Below the pieces are notes generated by a model, which saw only the letters and a list, made by a program, of their open reading frames with translations, ran no database searches and was not told where the DNA came from. A program made the position numbers and the translations under genes. DNA of 64,000 nt from Paramacrobiotus metropolitanus (lineage: Eukaryota > Tardigrada > Eutardigrada > Parachela > Macrobiotidae), in contig NW_026570312.1 in assembly GCF_019649055.1 (NCBI RefSeq), positions 525,718 through 589,717 on the forward strand. The letters run 5' to 3'. Of this stretch, positions 1 through 11,900 are shown in pieces (within the stretch, counting starts at the first letter, position 1; each line of letters begins with the position of its first letter).

Positions 1-530
1 TAGGCAGGTGGAGCGATAGGTATCAGCGGGTATGCTTGATAAACTGATCCGCAGCGTCAGTTTACATCTGTAAAAAAGCGCTCGCTTTGTACATATTGCA
101 AAATAAATTGATAAATATAAAAAAAACGTAATAAACCGTGTTCGTGCGTGAGCGGAAGTAGACAGGTGACTGCAAAGGCCTTTGCCAAGAATGTTTTCAT
201 GCATCGAGATGGAAAGTGAGATCCAGATCGTAGAAAAAAAAGGTGGCTTTTTTTTTAAATTCGTTAGGCAGGCAGGAGAATGTGTAGATAGCTGCGTGTG
301 TGCTTAATAAATTTGATCCGCAGCGTCAGTTTACATAAGCAGATACGAACAGAAAAAAAACTTAAACCTTGTTTGTACGTGAGCGGAAGTGGGCAGGTGG
401 CTGCGCATTCATGGTTGCCAAAAATGTTTTCATTAATCAAGAACGAAAATTAAGGGCTCCAGACCGGGTGGTTGTTTTAATTCGCTAGACAGGTGGAACG
501 ATACGTATCTATTGGGCAGTTGCGGATTAT
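1..530. repeat. Imperfect tandem repeat, unit about 230-260 bp
   Basis: Two and a half diverged copies lie head to tail. Shared blocks are 'gatccgcagcgtcagtttac' near 46 and 315, 'gtgagcggaagt' near 148 and 380, and 'aggtggarcgatasgtatc' near 6 and 491. A block resembling the start recurs near 263. No open frame follows the repeat, so I read it as non-coding. The left edge is cut by the window. Confidence 0.7.
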
Positions 531-3390
531 TGACAGGCGAGCGCGTTGTTATGATGCCGGGCGACAGGATATATTGATGATGATGATGAAAATGTATTGT
601 ACAGCATAATATGCGGGTCGTAAACCTGCCGGCAGTGAAAATGACAGCTTGACTGCTTCCCACCAGCCACTCTCTCTCTGTGCCGTGGAGAGTACAGCAA
701 ATCCCGGCAGCACGGGATAACCTAGTGGGCACGCTTGGCTGCGCGTGGTCAGCCAGTTTATTTGGCCTGTGTCAACATGTCAGAGGCGCTGCGCGTTGGC
801 AGGCAAGAGGAATCAGTCCACGGATTACAGTATGATGATGCTCACCCCAACTGACACTTGTATTGTTCCGTGGAACACTGAGAATGTTTGCCATGGCATC
901 GCCTTCGGGGGACGCTGTATGGCGGGTTTCCGGTTTGTGTATAAGCAGCTTGAAGACAAAAAGTCTTTTCACTGTGGAACCGGCGATCGGCGACGCTGTT
1001 GTGGGTCAAGTGATTGGCCAAATATGCCAGTATGTTGAAATTAATCAGAAGCAACTACAAAGTGTCGCTGGCAGCGCTTGTGACGGGCAGGTGTAAATAA
1101 TTAAATAATGATTACCAGCATTAAATGTGTATTTAGACGCGCGTTAGACGATTATGGCGCGATATACAGTGTGCGTGACTCACGGAGCCGGCGCTCATTG
1201 GGCTGCTGCGCTATGAGGCAGCCCTTATGGCTGCTGTTGCCGTCAGAGAGAGAGAGGATATAGACAGAAGAGAGGGAGATCTCTGGTGAAGTTAGTGGAT
1301 TAGCGGAAATTGTGGCGGCTATTGTGAGCCGGTTTAATCCTTTGACAATCAGTAATCGCAAGTGAATTGTAGGATCAATACGTTAACGTTTTGTCACTGC
1401 TGGGGGCCGGCTGCGAGCCGAGGCAGTCGGTCGCTGCTCTCTCCCTCCCTCTCGCATGCACACAAGGCAAACGGCAACGGCAAATCCTAATATTAGGCTA
1501 CCGGATAGCGCTGCTTCCTGTCGTGTCCCCGCTTCGCTTTCTCATTCAAAACGCGAGCGGGAGAGAGAAGTCGATGGAATGTGTGTGTATTTGATTGTGT
1601 CAGCGGCGATCGATCCATCTGTCATCGCCCGCCAACAGGAAGATGGCGCCAGCGAGTGAGCTCGCGCTTCTTTCTAATGCGGGCTTTATCCAGACAGTTC
1701 GCTGAATAAAATTCGAATATTTTTTCGAAATAACTAGCCGAATAAAGCAATCGCAAAGTGCTGCTGTATTTTTTGATGAGCTGGTTTTCTCAGTAGCAAT
1801 ATGAACGTAAAATATAGGGAAAAATGGAATTTGGTCAGTTACGATTCGTAAGTTTAGTGATGATATCAACAAACAGTGTGCAACAGGAACTGACTGGTCT
1901 CGAATAAAGAAGCGCTTATTTGAAAAATAATATTATGCGTTAAAACGAAGCACTGAATTTTACCAAATTTTTTTTATAATTTTTTTAGCAGTAGTTTTTT
2001 TTATTTTAATGAGGCATCGAATTTTGTAGCACTTGTTTTATAAATAAATTTTTGTCCGTTCGTTGGCTTTTGAAAATTTTGATTAATTTTATATCCATTA
2101 AAAAGATAATAGTGAGCGAAATAGTCAGTGGATTTTGAGAAAATGGGTTTAATGAGATATGCGTGCGAGAGAGACAGGGAATCCGGGGCGGTGGTTGACG
2201 AGCTGGTGATGGGTTGGTTGTTGGGCTTTTAATGGCGATCCGTTATGGCCAGTCACACAGCGCACACACATTATCCGTGTGCGCAGCGACAGGAAGTGTT
2301 TCCTGTGCTGTAAATCGATCGGGCATTAGCCGGGGTTCCCTCGTTTCTGTCGGTGGCATGGGTCGGTCGGTTAAGTTGGTGATGGGGAGAGAAAGAGGAG
2401 AGAGGAGGGGAGAGCGCGCTGTATTTGTCTGTATCCGCTTCCTGTGCTGCGTCGCTGTTATTGTACTACTTTTCCACGCAGCTTCCGCACTTAGCATCAT
2501 TGCACAGTTATCAGCCATTACGGGCCGGCCCCGTAATGGCTGTATAGCAGCAGCAGCAGCGCCCGCACATGATGGCTTATTCAATTGATCTCTTTCCTTT
2601 ATCGATCGCCGCGATTGCCATCGATGAACGCTGTGCAGTGCATGCACACACGCATCGATCGTAGCGGGACCATGCCGGGCGCTCGGGATGGACCGCGGCT
2701 CAAACGATCAGCGGGGAATTGACCCCGAGGTCTGCTACGTGCCGCCATGATTTGGCTACTTATCCGGCCGGCTTTGCCTCTCCCTCTTGCATCCCCTCGC
2801 GCCAGGGATACAGGGGAAAAAATAGACGTTTACCCGGCGTTTCCTTTGTCTGGCCGGGCCAGTGGAACGGAAGCGCGGGGAAGAAGAAAGGCGCTGTGTT
2901 CGTTAGCCGAGGGTACAGGGAAAAAAGCTGGAGGAGATGGTGGACGTGAATTGCAGGACTGTGTGAACGTCGTTTTTCATGAGCGTGTAGGATGCCGTGA
3001 GCCGGTGCTCTTCCTGTGTCAGAGGAAAGACGCTAGCCCGGCAGGCGAATCCATTAAGTAAAGAGAGAGGGAGAAAGAGCGTTAGGTAACGATGGCGTTT
3101 GTTGGTGTTTATGTTGCTGGTTTGATGGCTGATTGATATACACGAGCCGGCTGCAGACATGCTGTATTAAACACTCTCTCCCTCGATGACGTCCATCATG
3201 CGCTGGTTGTGATATATCCGCAGCGTGTAGACCGGAAGGGAGCCTAGCTGATGGGCTGGGTCGGTGGGAATATCCAGTTGAAAGTCGTGTAGTTTGACTG
3301 CCAGCTGGAACATGTACGGGCCATTAACATGCCCGAGCGATAAACGTACGGATATCTGCGCTGTCTTTGTGACGTCGCAGCTGGGCGTAG

Positions 3391-3421
3391 TGTGTGTGTA
3401 TGTGTGTGTGAGTGTGTGTGC
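3391..3421. repeat. GT-rich microsatellite
   Basis: Interrupted run of gt dinucleotides, in intergenic or intronic DNA. Confidence 0.8.
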
Positions 3422-3907
3422 GCCGTTCGATCGGCGAGTATCATTTTCTGCGGTTGCTTTTATTGATTGGCTTTATTTTGGTAAACGGCACATGCGCAAT
3501 AGAGTGTCAGTGTACAGTGCACCCCGGCCGATATATCGCATCGCTTTCGCGGAGCGTAAATTGATAGAGCCCTCACTGCCAGAGAGCGTATACGTACACA
3601 CTTGCATTATTTTCCACACGGCGAGCCCACCTTGCCAGCCGAAACCTGCTCGGGTAATCGTTTTATTATGATGCGGCGTTGTGGCTTTTTTGAGAGAGCC
3701 GTCGCATGATTATCCATTTTGGCTTCTTTACTTAAGAGGGCCGCCGCTGTCGCTCCGGCCAGCCGCCGCCGCCGCGCTCGATATCGACGTTGGTGTGTAA
3801 CGTGACAACGCGTACAAATAACCCGGTCGATTACTTCGACGTATTGCGGCGGTTAATTTGTTATCCGTGGCTGCTGATTAAGCCATCGTGTGCCCATCAT
3901 CATCACA

Positions 3908-3940
3908 TTTATTATTATTATTATTATTCTTATTATTATT
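3908..3940. repeat. TTA trinucleotide microsatellite
   Basis: About ten tandem tta/att units with one 'ctt' interruption, preceded by a short cat run. Confidence 0.8.
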
Positions 3941-4320
3941 ACGGCACAAGAGCAGACTTCAAGGGGACTTCTAGTCTGGTCGAATCGCCAACTAAATCTG
4001 CCAATTTTTTCTCCATGAAGCGGATATGCACAAATTAATTGACATGTTAACGGGATATATTCAATTGTGGGCCTGATTGATTGGGCCCCCGACCAGCTAC
4101 CTTGGAGGGGCTCAGGGGCGAGCCTCCGTCGGCGGACGCCCGGGGCGGCAGTGTCATCCAGCTGCACCACAGTCCGCTGGCTGCGGATGAGAAGGTAAAC
4201 GCGCTGCGCGCTGTGTATGCGCCATTTGATGCCCGTATTGATTCGGCCGGTTAGAGAGAGGGGAATTTGTCAGTTTACATCAGGTAATCAATTGTCAAAA
4301 TTAACTCTGATCCACTGCCG

Positions 4321-4362
4321 TCGCTCTCTCTCGTTCTCTCTCCCTCCCTCTCTCTATCGCGC
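4321..4362. repeat. CT-rich polypyrimidine tract
   Basis: Nearly pure pyrimidine run on the + strand (ctctct, ccctccctc). Short GA/CT tracts recur elsewhere in the first 9 kb, for example at 1245 and 2390. Confidence 0.75.
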
Positions 4363-7300
4363 GGCTCTAGTCTCGGCCGCTTATCGCCGGCTGAGAATGG
4401 AAGCCTTTTATGAGGTATTTGCTCTTATTAAGCGGGGAGCGCGTACGGGCGAAGGGGGCGCTGTAATCGCGGGAAATCAATGCGACATTATTATCGACAT
4501 AGTGTGTGATTGTAGCGCTAATGCTAATTCATCGATAGATAGATCGGCGTATTGACCCGCTCGCGTCTGAAATTAGGCATTACATGCACTTGAGTCGGGT
4601 CGGTGTAATTAAGAACGACGCTTGTCATCGGAGCGCATGTTAAGCAGATATCCGACGCGCGACGGGAGGATGTTGAGTTGTTGGTTAATCTTAATGTGAT
4701 CGGTCCGGGCTAATGTGTCGCATGTATAATGCGACGGTTCGCTCCCTTTCCTTTCCGATGCAGCGCAGTCTCGCGGCACAGATCGAACATGTGCTGTGCT
4801 GGGCCATGTCTGCGGCTGTAAAGTTGGCTGAAGATGTGATTGTTTGGCCGTGTCAACTGATCGGTTTGCGCGCGTTCAGTGTGTGTGCGATGGGAGTGAA
4901 GTGCTTAGCTGCAGCTGCTGCTGCTGCTCCGCTTCGTACAAGCGCCCGGGTGATTCAGCTGGCGTTGTGTGCAGGTTACACGGGCCACTCGCTGAGCGTG
5001 CAGTTGCTGCTGCTGCGGCGTGGAGAGCGCTGCCTCTTGCTCTTGTTATTCAAGTGCCTTTTATCTTCCCTTTGTCGCGGCAATCAAATTATAGTTTTCT
5101 CCGCTGCCGCGTCAATCTTATCCCTGGCTTTCCCGCTCCGTCAAGTGCCACTGCGACGGACGTGTACGTGTTGTGCGGACTATATAGGAAAGGCTGATGT
5201 GTTGTGCATTCCGCAATATATTTGTTTGGATAGCCGGCCCGCGCGCTATATATTGCCGGGTATTAGATACAGTGTAGTTAGCGGCTGCGGCTGGTAAATG
5301 ATCGCGCTGACATATCCGGATGTTTTCTTTGGCTAAAATAAGCCCCGCATGTTCAGAGTGGCGGATACATTTGGCTGTCTGTGGCGCGCGGAGATGCAGA
5401 GCGGAGGAGATGCTTGTTATGTGTGAATATCGCTGACAGTTTGACGCGATTGAGCAGGCTGCCTCATTAGCTGCCGGCATCCGTTGTCGGTCCGCGCTTC
5501 GCTCGCTCCGATTTACCCGGTACGTTGGTCGGTTGGTGTGATCACCGATTTGCAGTAATTCAGATGACTGAATTTTAAACATTGAAAAAACATCCAAAAT
5601 CGTTGGTGTCATTGGGCTGATTTTAATTCCATGGATTTCTTATAACTGATTAGCGCCTCCCGATCGATGCGATTTGCATTTTCGGCGAATGCGTGTTCGG
5701 CGCAGCCGGCGCACTTGTCGTGATGCATGGGAGAGCGGTTGGGCCGTCGGGCCGGCTTGAGTGTCCTAGGGACTGCACGCACTGTGCAGTGTGTGTACAG
5801 TGCCGTGGCAGAGCCAGCGGCCCCGGCAGACAGCCGCTCTCTCGCAAGTAGGTATTTTGTCAAGTGTGGCCAAGTGTTTATTTGAAAGGGGTGTTCATTT
5901 GCCGAGTGGATTTGCCATGAAGTGCTGTCTCCAAATGAGAAACTAAGGAAAATCTCCCCTTTCAAGTACGGGCACTTGATGAAAATTGTTGACTCGAGTT
6001 GATTTTGTTGCTGGCCTGGCTGTGTGGTGCTCTCAATAGCCGCGTCTATAATATGAGCTCCCCCTCGTACAGTCACACGCAGTGTGCATAGCTGAAAACG
6101 CGCGGGTGATAGTGAGCCGCGGTCGGGCTGCGGCTGGCCGGCGGTTCTCCTTGGCCTTAAAATTTAATTAAAAATTCACGGTGAATCCCTTCCATCCAGA
6201 AATTACTATTACTGCATCAAAAGCCGGCAACCCGATTAACGGGACGCCAGGTCGGGACAAATGTTCCGGTTGTGATTGAGTCTCAACAGATCGCCATATA
6301 ATGGTTGCTCTTCTGGCTTACAACACCCCGACCCAGTAAAGTCCCTGCATTTTTTCGGTCCAAAAATAAACATACTAGTATTTATAACAGCAAATTCTCA
6401 ATCAATATTTCCGCTCTTTTCATTGTCGCAAGAGCGGTCTTAGAGGTCTGACTTGAATAATCTGCGGACGATTTCTCGCCTTCACGTTTATCTGCTGATT
6501 GACCGGAAGCCGGCGCTGTCCCATCGCTTATTTGCGCATCAGCGCATGTTGAATTTATTTGAGAATAACGTTAGTTTGGCTGTGCCCGTGAAGACGCGGC
6601 TGTCCCGGGAACTAAGCCCGTTCTCCCGCACTCAATCACGATGGCGACCGTGAATCGTGTTGTTTGTCGCGTTTTCATCGCTTTGTGCACACTGAAGTGT
6701 GCCAGTCATTAGCGCGTAATTAGTCCGCCTTGCGGGTGACAGCGACAAGAACGGCCCGAACCGGACCGGCGGTGTTGTCGAGCCGCGCGAACCGCTGGTA
6801 CAGAAAACGGCGCTCCGGCACTCGAGTGGAGTGTGTACTGTACAGCGGCCCTTGAAAGCGTGTATGCGTCAGTAATGGACTGTTCAGCGAGGGCACTTGA
6901 AATTTGCATTTAGCTTAGGCTGGCGAGGATTCCATTCTCGGTGCATCTTATCCTTAATTCACTGCCACTGACTGTATAGTGTGCTAGCACAGAGCCACGA
7001 GAGGCATCATCGATATTACAGCCGGGTCGGCTCATGCGTGCAGCTTAACCAGGCCACTCAGCGCGCCGGCACAAGTGCCTGCCGTTATTCACCCGCTGCC
7101 AACCGCCGCACTAAGCTGGACTGTAGTCTGTAGTGGCAGCGCGGGAGCAGTGTGTTTTCCCCGTCCGCGTGATGGCATGGCAGTTGAGAAAGATTGCGTG
7201 AATTTCTCCGCGCGGTGCTGCTCATCAGTGTCAAGTGCCGGCGGGCCGCAGTGCCCGGCTAATCATCAGGTGCGGGATTATCCGCACGCCGGTTCCGGCC

Positions 7301-7647
7301 TGTGTACAACCTCTGACCTTTGTTGACGCGCTGGCGTGGAATACGGAATGCGATGATCGTCACTGCGCGGGAACCGGGAGGGTTCGGTGTCGCACGGCGT
7401 GATTGCTGCCAGGTAAAAATGACCGCCGCGCAGTATTTCACGTTCGACTGACGTTGCATTTTTCTTCTATCGGTTGGTTTTTTGTAAGCGGGCTTCAAAT
7501 ACCAACAACTCTTGCGCATGTTGAACTCCTATTTAATATTAATTTTTTAATACACTCAGTTCAGAGAAATTTTTTGGGACGAAAATCAGAAGGGAAAGAC
7601 TGGGATTTTTCCAAAAAAATTCGAGATAAAATTACGCTGCCGTACAG

Positions 7648-7790
7648 GGCGGTTGCAATTGCTTTCACGCACCGGAAGTCCCTGAATTTCTTTCATTTGC
7701 AACGTTCAGCTTTGAGATTTTTGTAGAATTTAAATAATGTTAGACAGGAAAGTGATTTCCACAGGAATGCAGGTTACTCTGAAGGAAATC
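7648..7790. repeat. Dispersed repeat, copy A
   Basis: Diverged but clear match to 27935-28082. Shared strings include 'gcggttgcaattg', 'cctgaatttctttca' and 'tttccacaaga/tttccacaggaa'. Both copies are on the + strand and non-coding. The family is not recognised. Confidence 0.65.
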
Positions 7791-8622
7791 GCTCATGTGC
7801 ATATTTTTTTGATGCGACGCCTGTCCGGCCATAAAAGTGTTGCGAATGTTAGACGGAAAAATGGTTGTAATATGAAATGTATCAAATCTTTGTTTGTGTA
7901 TCATGATAGAAGCGTGGGCTGGTTGTTGTGTTGTGCAGTGCGGCGTTTGATTGCCGGTTAATTACGCGAGTGTGTGAAGGGGAAATGAGCTGTGTGGCAG
8001 CGCGGCTGTGTTAGCGTAAATGACTACGTTAGCCGCGGCACGTAACTGGCTGTATATTAATAATCGGCAGTCGGGCGTGACGGAATGATAGAAGCCTGGT
8101 CAGCCAAGCATCCATAGCCGGATGCGCTTGGTTTCCTCTAAACGCGGCTGCCGCTGCTGAGCGTTTAAGCTCTCCAGCGCAGGCTGTGTTGGCGGCTGTT
8201 CCGGGAAGGGAAAAATGCGCTGTAAACAGCGCCAGAGAGAGATGAAGCGAGAGGGAGAGAGAATGGGAGCAGATGACTCTGGGGGGCTGTGTGCTGCTGC
8301 CGGCATTGTGCAGTGGAGAGTGATGAATAGTTTCCGGTGTGGCCTGTCGTCCGCGTATTCTCTCCCGCACAGCTATCCACGCAGTTCCGCTAACGACGCT
8401 TTTATCCGGCGCACATTAAGGCATATGTACGGGCCGGGCTAATATCGGCACGAAGGCGCGCGCGCACTGACAATCTGGGATAATTAGTGGTATGGGAAGG
8501 CACCGGTTGATTGAAAGTGCAAACGGAGTCCACACCGCGCGCGCGCGCGTGGGTGATGAGCAGCGCGCACGGCGTCCCGCGGGAGCTGTTGCGCGGAAAG
8601 GGCCGGCGCAGGCTGCGTGCCG

Positions 8623-8650
8623 GGGACTGGCCGCCCGGGGGGCCAGTCCC
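8623..8650. other. GC-rich perfect hairpin
   Basis: A 10-base stem, gggactggcc (8623-8632) against ggccagtccc (8641-8650), encloses an 8-base G/C loop. It sits in a CpG-rich patch (8530-8710) about 300 bp before the first supported AUTS2-like exon. It could be part of a promoter, an unrecognised GC-rich exon or a chance palindrome. Confidence 0.6.
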
Positions 8651-8930
8651 GCGGGAGTGGGGGACCCGGTGGAGCGGGGGCGCACGCGACAGCTGCGCTG
8701 GGAGTAATTCCCGTTCGGGCTGCGTTGCAGGCGGTACAGCGATCGCGATGTTAGCGCTCAGAACGATGGCCACTGCGCATATATATAGAAGTACCAATAT
8801 GCCTGTTACCCTGTACAGATAGCACATATTTACGTATATTTTGTATTTTCCCTTTATTTGTGCGGGAAGATTAAGAAAACCTAAGAAAACCTAAGAAATC
8901 GTTGCTAAGGCTCATTGGTTTCCCTTGCAG

Positions 8931-11900
8931 CGTGAGAACAAGGACAGCGTGTCCCCCTCCGTGACGCCCAGCATCCTCCCGCTGGAGGTCAACATTACCA
9001 AGAAACCCGAGTCCAGTCCCTTCCCCTCCAGCTCGCAGGAGCCGCATCGCGTGCTGGCCGACTCCAGCCAGAAGCCGCAACAGCCCGACACCAGTGCGCT
9101 GGTCGGCAGTCCCGCGGTCGCCCCCGTCGCGCCGCCCACCAGCAACAGTTTCCCGGTAACGAAACCGGAAGTGAGCCCGCCCGTCACCGTCAACACGGCT
9201 GCCTCGGCGTCGCCGGCGCAGCGCGATAAACTCGGCGAGGGACGCGAGCGGGACCGCGAGAAGAGCAAGCACCACCGGCACAAGGAGAAGAAGGCCTCCC
9301 GCGATCGGGAACGGGAGCAGCGACGGGAGAGCCGAGAGAAGGAGCATAAGGAGAGCGGGAAGAGTGAGCATAAGGAGAAGAGCGAGACGCCGGCCCATGT
9401 CTCCGTCATAGCACGGTAAGAAACCTACGAATAACCTAAGAAAACCTAAAAAACCGAGCAAACCTGAAAATCTTCTATACCTTATAGAATCTCGGAAATA
9501 TAAGAAATATAAAGAATAAACAAAAATATAAAAAAGCCAAATACAAAAATTAGATTAAAAATACAAATGTGTGAGAAAATCTAGGGAAGCAAATCTATTT
9601 AAAACAATTAAAAAGAATTTTAATTTTAAGAAAATATAGAAACTCAAAAATATAACCTAAAATATTTTGAAAAATTAATTTTTGAAAACTTTAAGTGGTA
9701 TCTGTAAAGGAAAAATTGAATGAAGGCATCTAAGAAACCTAAGACATATAAGAAACCCGAGAAATTGAAGAGCTGTAAAACCTAAGAAAACAGTGAACTT
9801 TATAAAAATCTTTGTATGTTGCGCAGTGTTCTGATGATTTTTTTGATGAATCAGTAGAAATCCAAGAAACCAGTGACCTTTATAAAAATCTTTGTATGTT
9901 GCGCAGTGTTCTGATGATTTTTTTCACAGAGCGGAACCCCTCCGGCACGCCAGCCCGCAGGTCTCGAGCGCGGCCCCCGCCCCGGTGTCGCTGACGCCGC
10001 AGCGCAGCGCCAGCAGCAGCCTCTTCAACCCGCTACTGCACTCGCCCAACCCCGTCAACCCCCTGACGCCGCACATCTTCCACTCGCCCCCGGTGGCCCC
10101 CCTGTCCCCCTCCTTCCCCCCGCAGGGCGGCGGTCCCGGCGGCAACAGCCACGGCCTGGGCCCGCTGTCCTCCGTGGCCTTCTCGGCGGCCGGTGGTGGC
10201 GGACCGGCGGCGTCCTCGCGCTGGAGCATGTTCTCCTCGCCGCTGATGGGGCTCGGATCCAATATGAGCTTCGCCGCCGCCATGTCGGCCAATCCCATGG
10301 CCATGCTGGCTTCCGGTAAGGGAAAACTGACTGTGCAGCGTTTTCTTATGTTTTCTCATGTTTTCTTATACTTTTCGCAGGTTTTGACAGGCAGACCGGT
10401 TTCTTCGGGTTCCCCTCGCTGCCCGGCGGCCCCGGCGGTCTGGCCGTCAGCACGCCCGGTCCGGCCTTCCCCGGGGGCGGCGGGCATTCCTTCCTCAGCA
10501 CTTCCGGAGTGGCGACATCCATGCCTTCCTTCTCATCAGGCGTAAGCAGTTTTTTATTATCTTATCCAGTAACAGCAGTTTTTTGTTTATTTAAATTACT
10601 GATATCTACTCTTATAAACTTATTTTCTATATCTTATAAACTTATTTTTCATTTAGCGAATATCCTGATTTATTTACCAAGAAAAATAAAATTCAGCAGT
10701 ATTTGTTTCACAGTTTTATTTAGATTGAGAAATAAGAAGAAATTCTGGTTTTTAATTTATCTCATTGGAAAATAGTAGTAAAATTTTTTTATTCAAATGA
10801 ATTCATAAATTTTCAAAATTATTTAAAACGTTAAAAAAATTTTGGTTTAATGTTTAAAACCATTTAAAGTTTTAAAAAGGAAAAATTAATTCCTTTTTTT
10901 GTCAATTTAATAAATTATCCCCGCTGGAAAATATCAGATCTATTAAAAAAAACTGTGAAAATATACTCGTATATTAAGTAGATTTTTTATCCTTTTTCGC
11001 TTATTTAATTGCTTTTTGTTGGACAGTTGCCAGGACTGCCGGGCTCGATGCCGGGATTCCCGGTGCCGGGGCTTCCGCACGGCCTGGCCAGCCCGCCTAA
11101 CCCCCTGACGGGCGGCGGCATCCCCGGTCTGTCGCTGCCGCCGCCGCCCAGCGCCGTGGCCCCGCCGCCGCCCAAACAGCCGGGCAAGTGGTGCGCCATG
11201 CACGTGCGCATCGCCTGGGAGATCTACAACCACCAGCGCAAGCAGCAGCAGCAGAACGACAACGCCGCCGAGGCGCTGCGCCTGGGCGATCTGTCGGCCG
11301 CCGTGGCCAGCGGTCGGCCCGGCCAGGAGCTGCCGTTGTCGGCGCGCGGCCTGGCCCTGCACATGGGCGCCCTGCCGCCGCCGCCGTCGCATTCCCTGTC
11401 GCTGAGTCTTCCCACGCCCGCCACTTTCGCATCCAGTACGTTGGCCGTTTATTGAACAAGATTAACGTTGTTTTCCTTATATTTTTCTAAATTTTCTGTA
11501 GCTTGTTTTACTAGAAAAGTTAGAAAAGGCATATAGCCTATTTTATTAGACAACTTAAATAAAAACATATAAATAAATAATAAGTTAATGGATTCTGTTG
11601 CTGTGAATTTGTGACTAACTATTTTCGTTCATGTCCTGTACTCGTATTTATGAAATAATAAAAATCATTTAGTTAAGGTTAAGATTAAAAAAATAGTTAT
11701 GATTTTTTAAAATTTTCTTATTGACTAAGATAATTTATAAAGAACGAGGAACTTTCTTCGAGACGTAAATAAGAAATAATCACTCTATAAAATTTTTTAT
11801 ATTTTTGCGAGATAAAAGTGCCGACCTGTTTTGCAATTGTTCGTTTAGTAAAGCGGTTTATTAAACTAGAATAATTGTTGATGAATTAGGTGTTAATGAA

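Larger units (their letters stand above)
531..8930. other. Long stretch without a supported exon (5' or intronic sequence of the AUTS2-like gene)
   Basis: The open frames here are short, overlap on both strands and lack protein-like composition. I found no exon flanked by good splice sites. The next exon at 8931 opens with a splice acceptor, so its upstream exons must lie here or left of the window. Visible contents are microsatellites (GT-rich 3391-3421, TTA-rich 3908-3940, CT-rich 4321-4360, a GCT run near 4910), a dispersed repeat near 7650 and a GC-rich block at 8530-8710. A conserved non-coding or 5' UTR role is possible but cannot be shown from sequence alone. Confidence 0.5.

Noticed and set aside
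433-1096. Overlapping short frames on both strands near the left edge
   Set aside because: No protein-like composition, no splice context; repeat-rich DNA.
3844-4170. Poly-Ile/Tyr frames over the TTA repeat
   Set aside because: Product of the trinucleotide microsatellite.
8871-9461. Leu-rich 196-codon minus frame
   Set aside because: Antisense of the RE/KE-rich exon; Arg/Glu codons read backwards as Leu/Ser.
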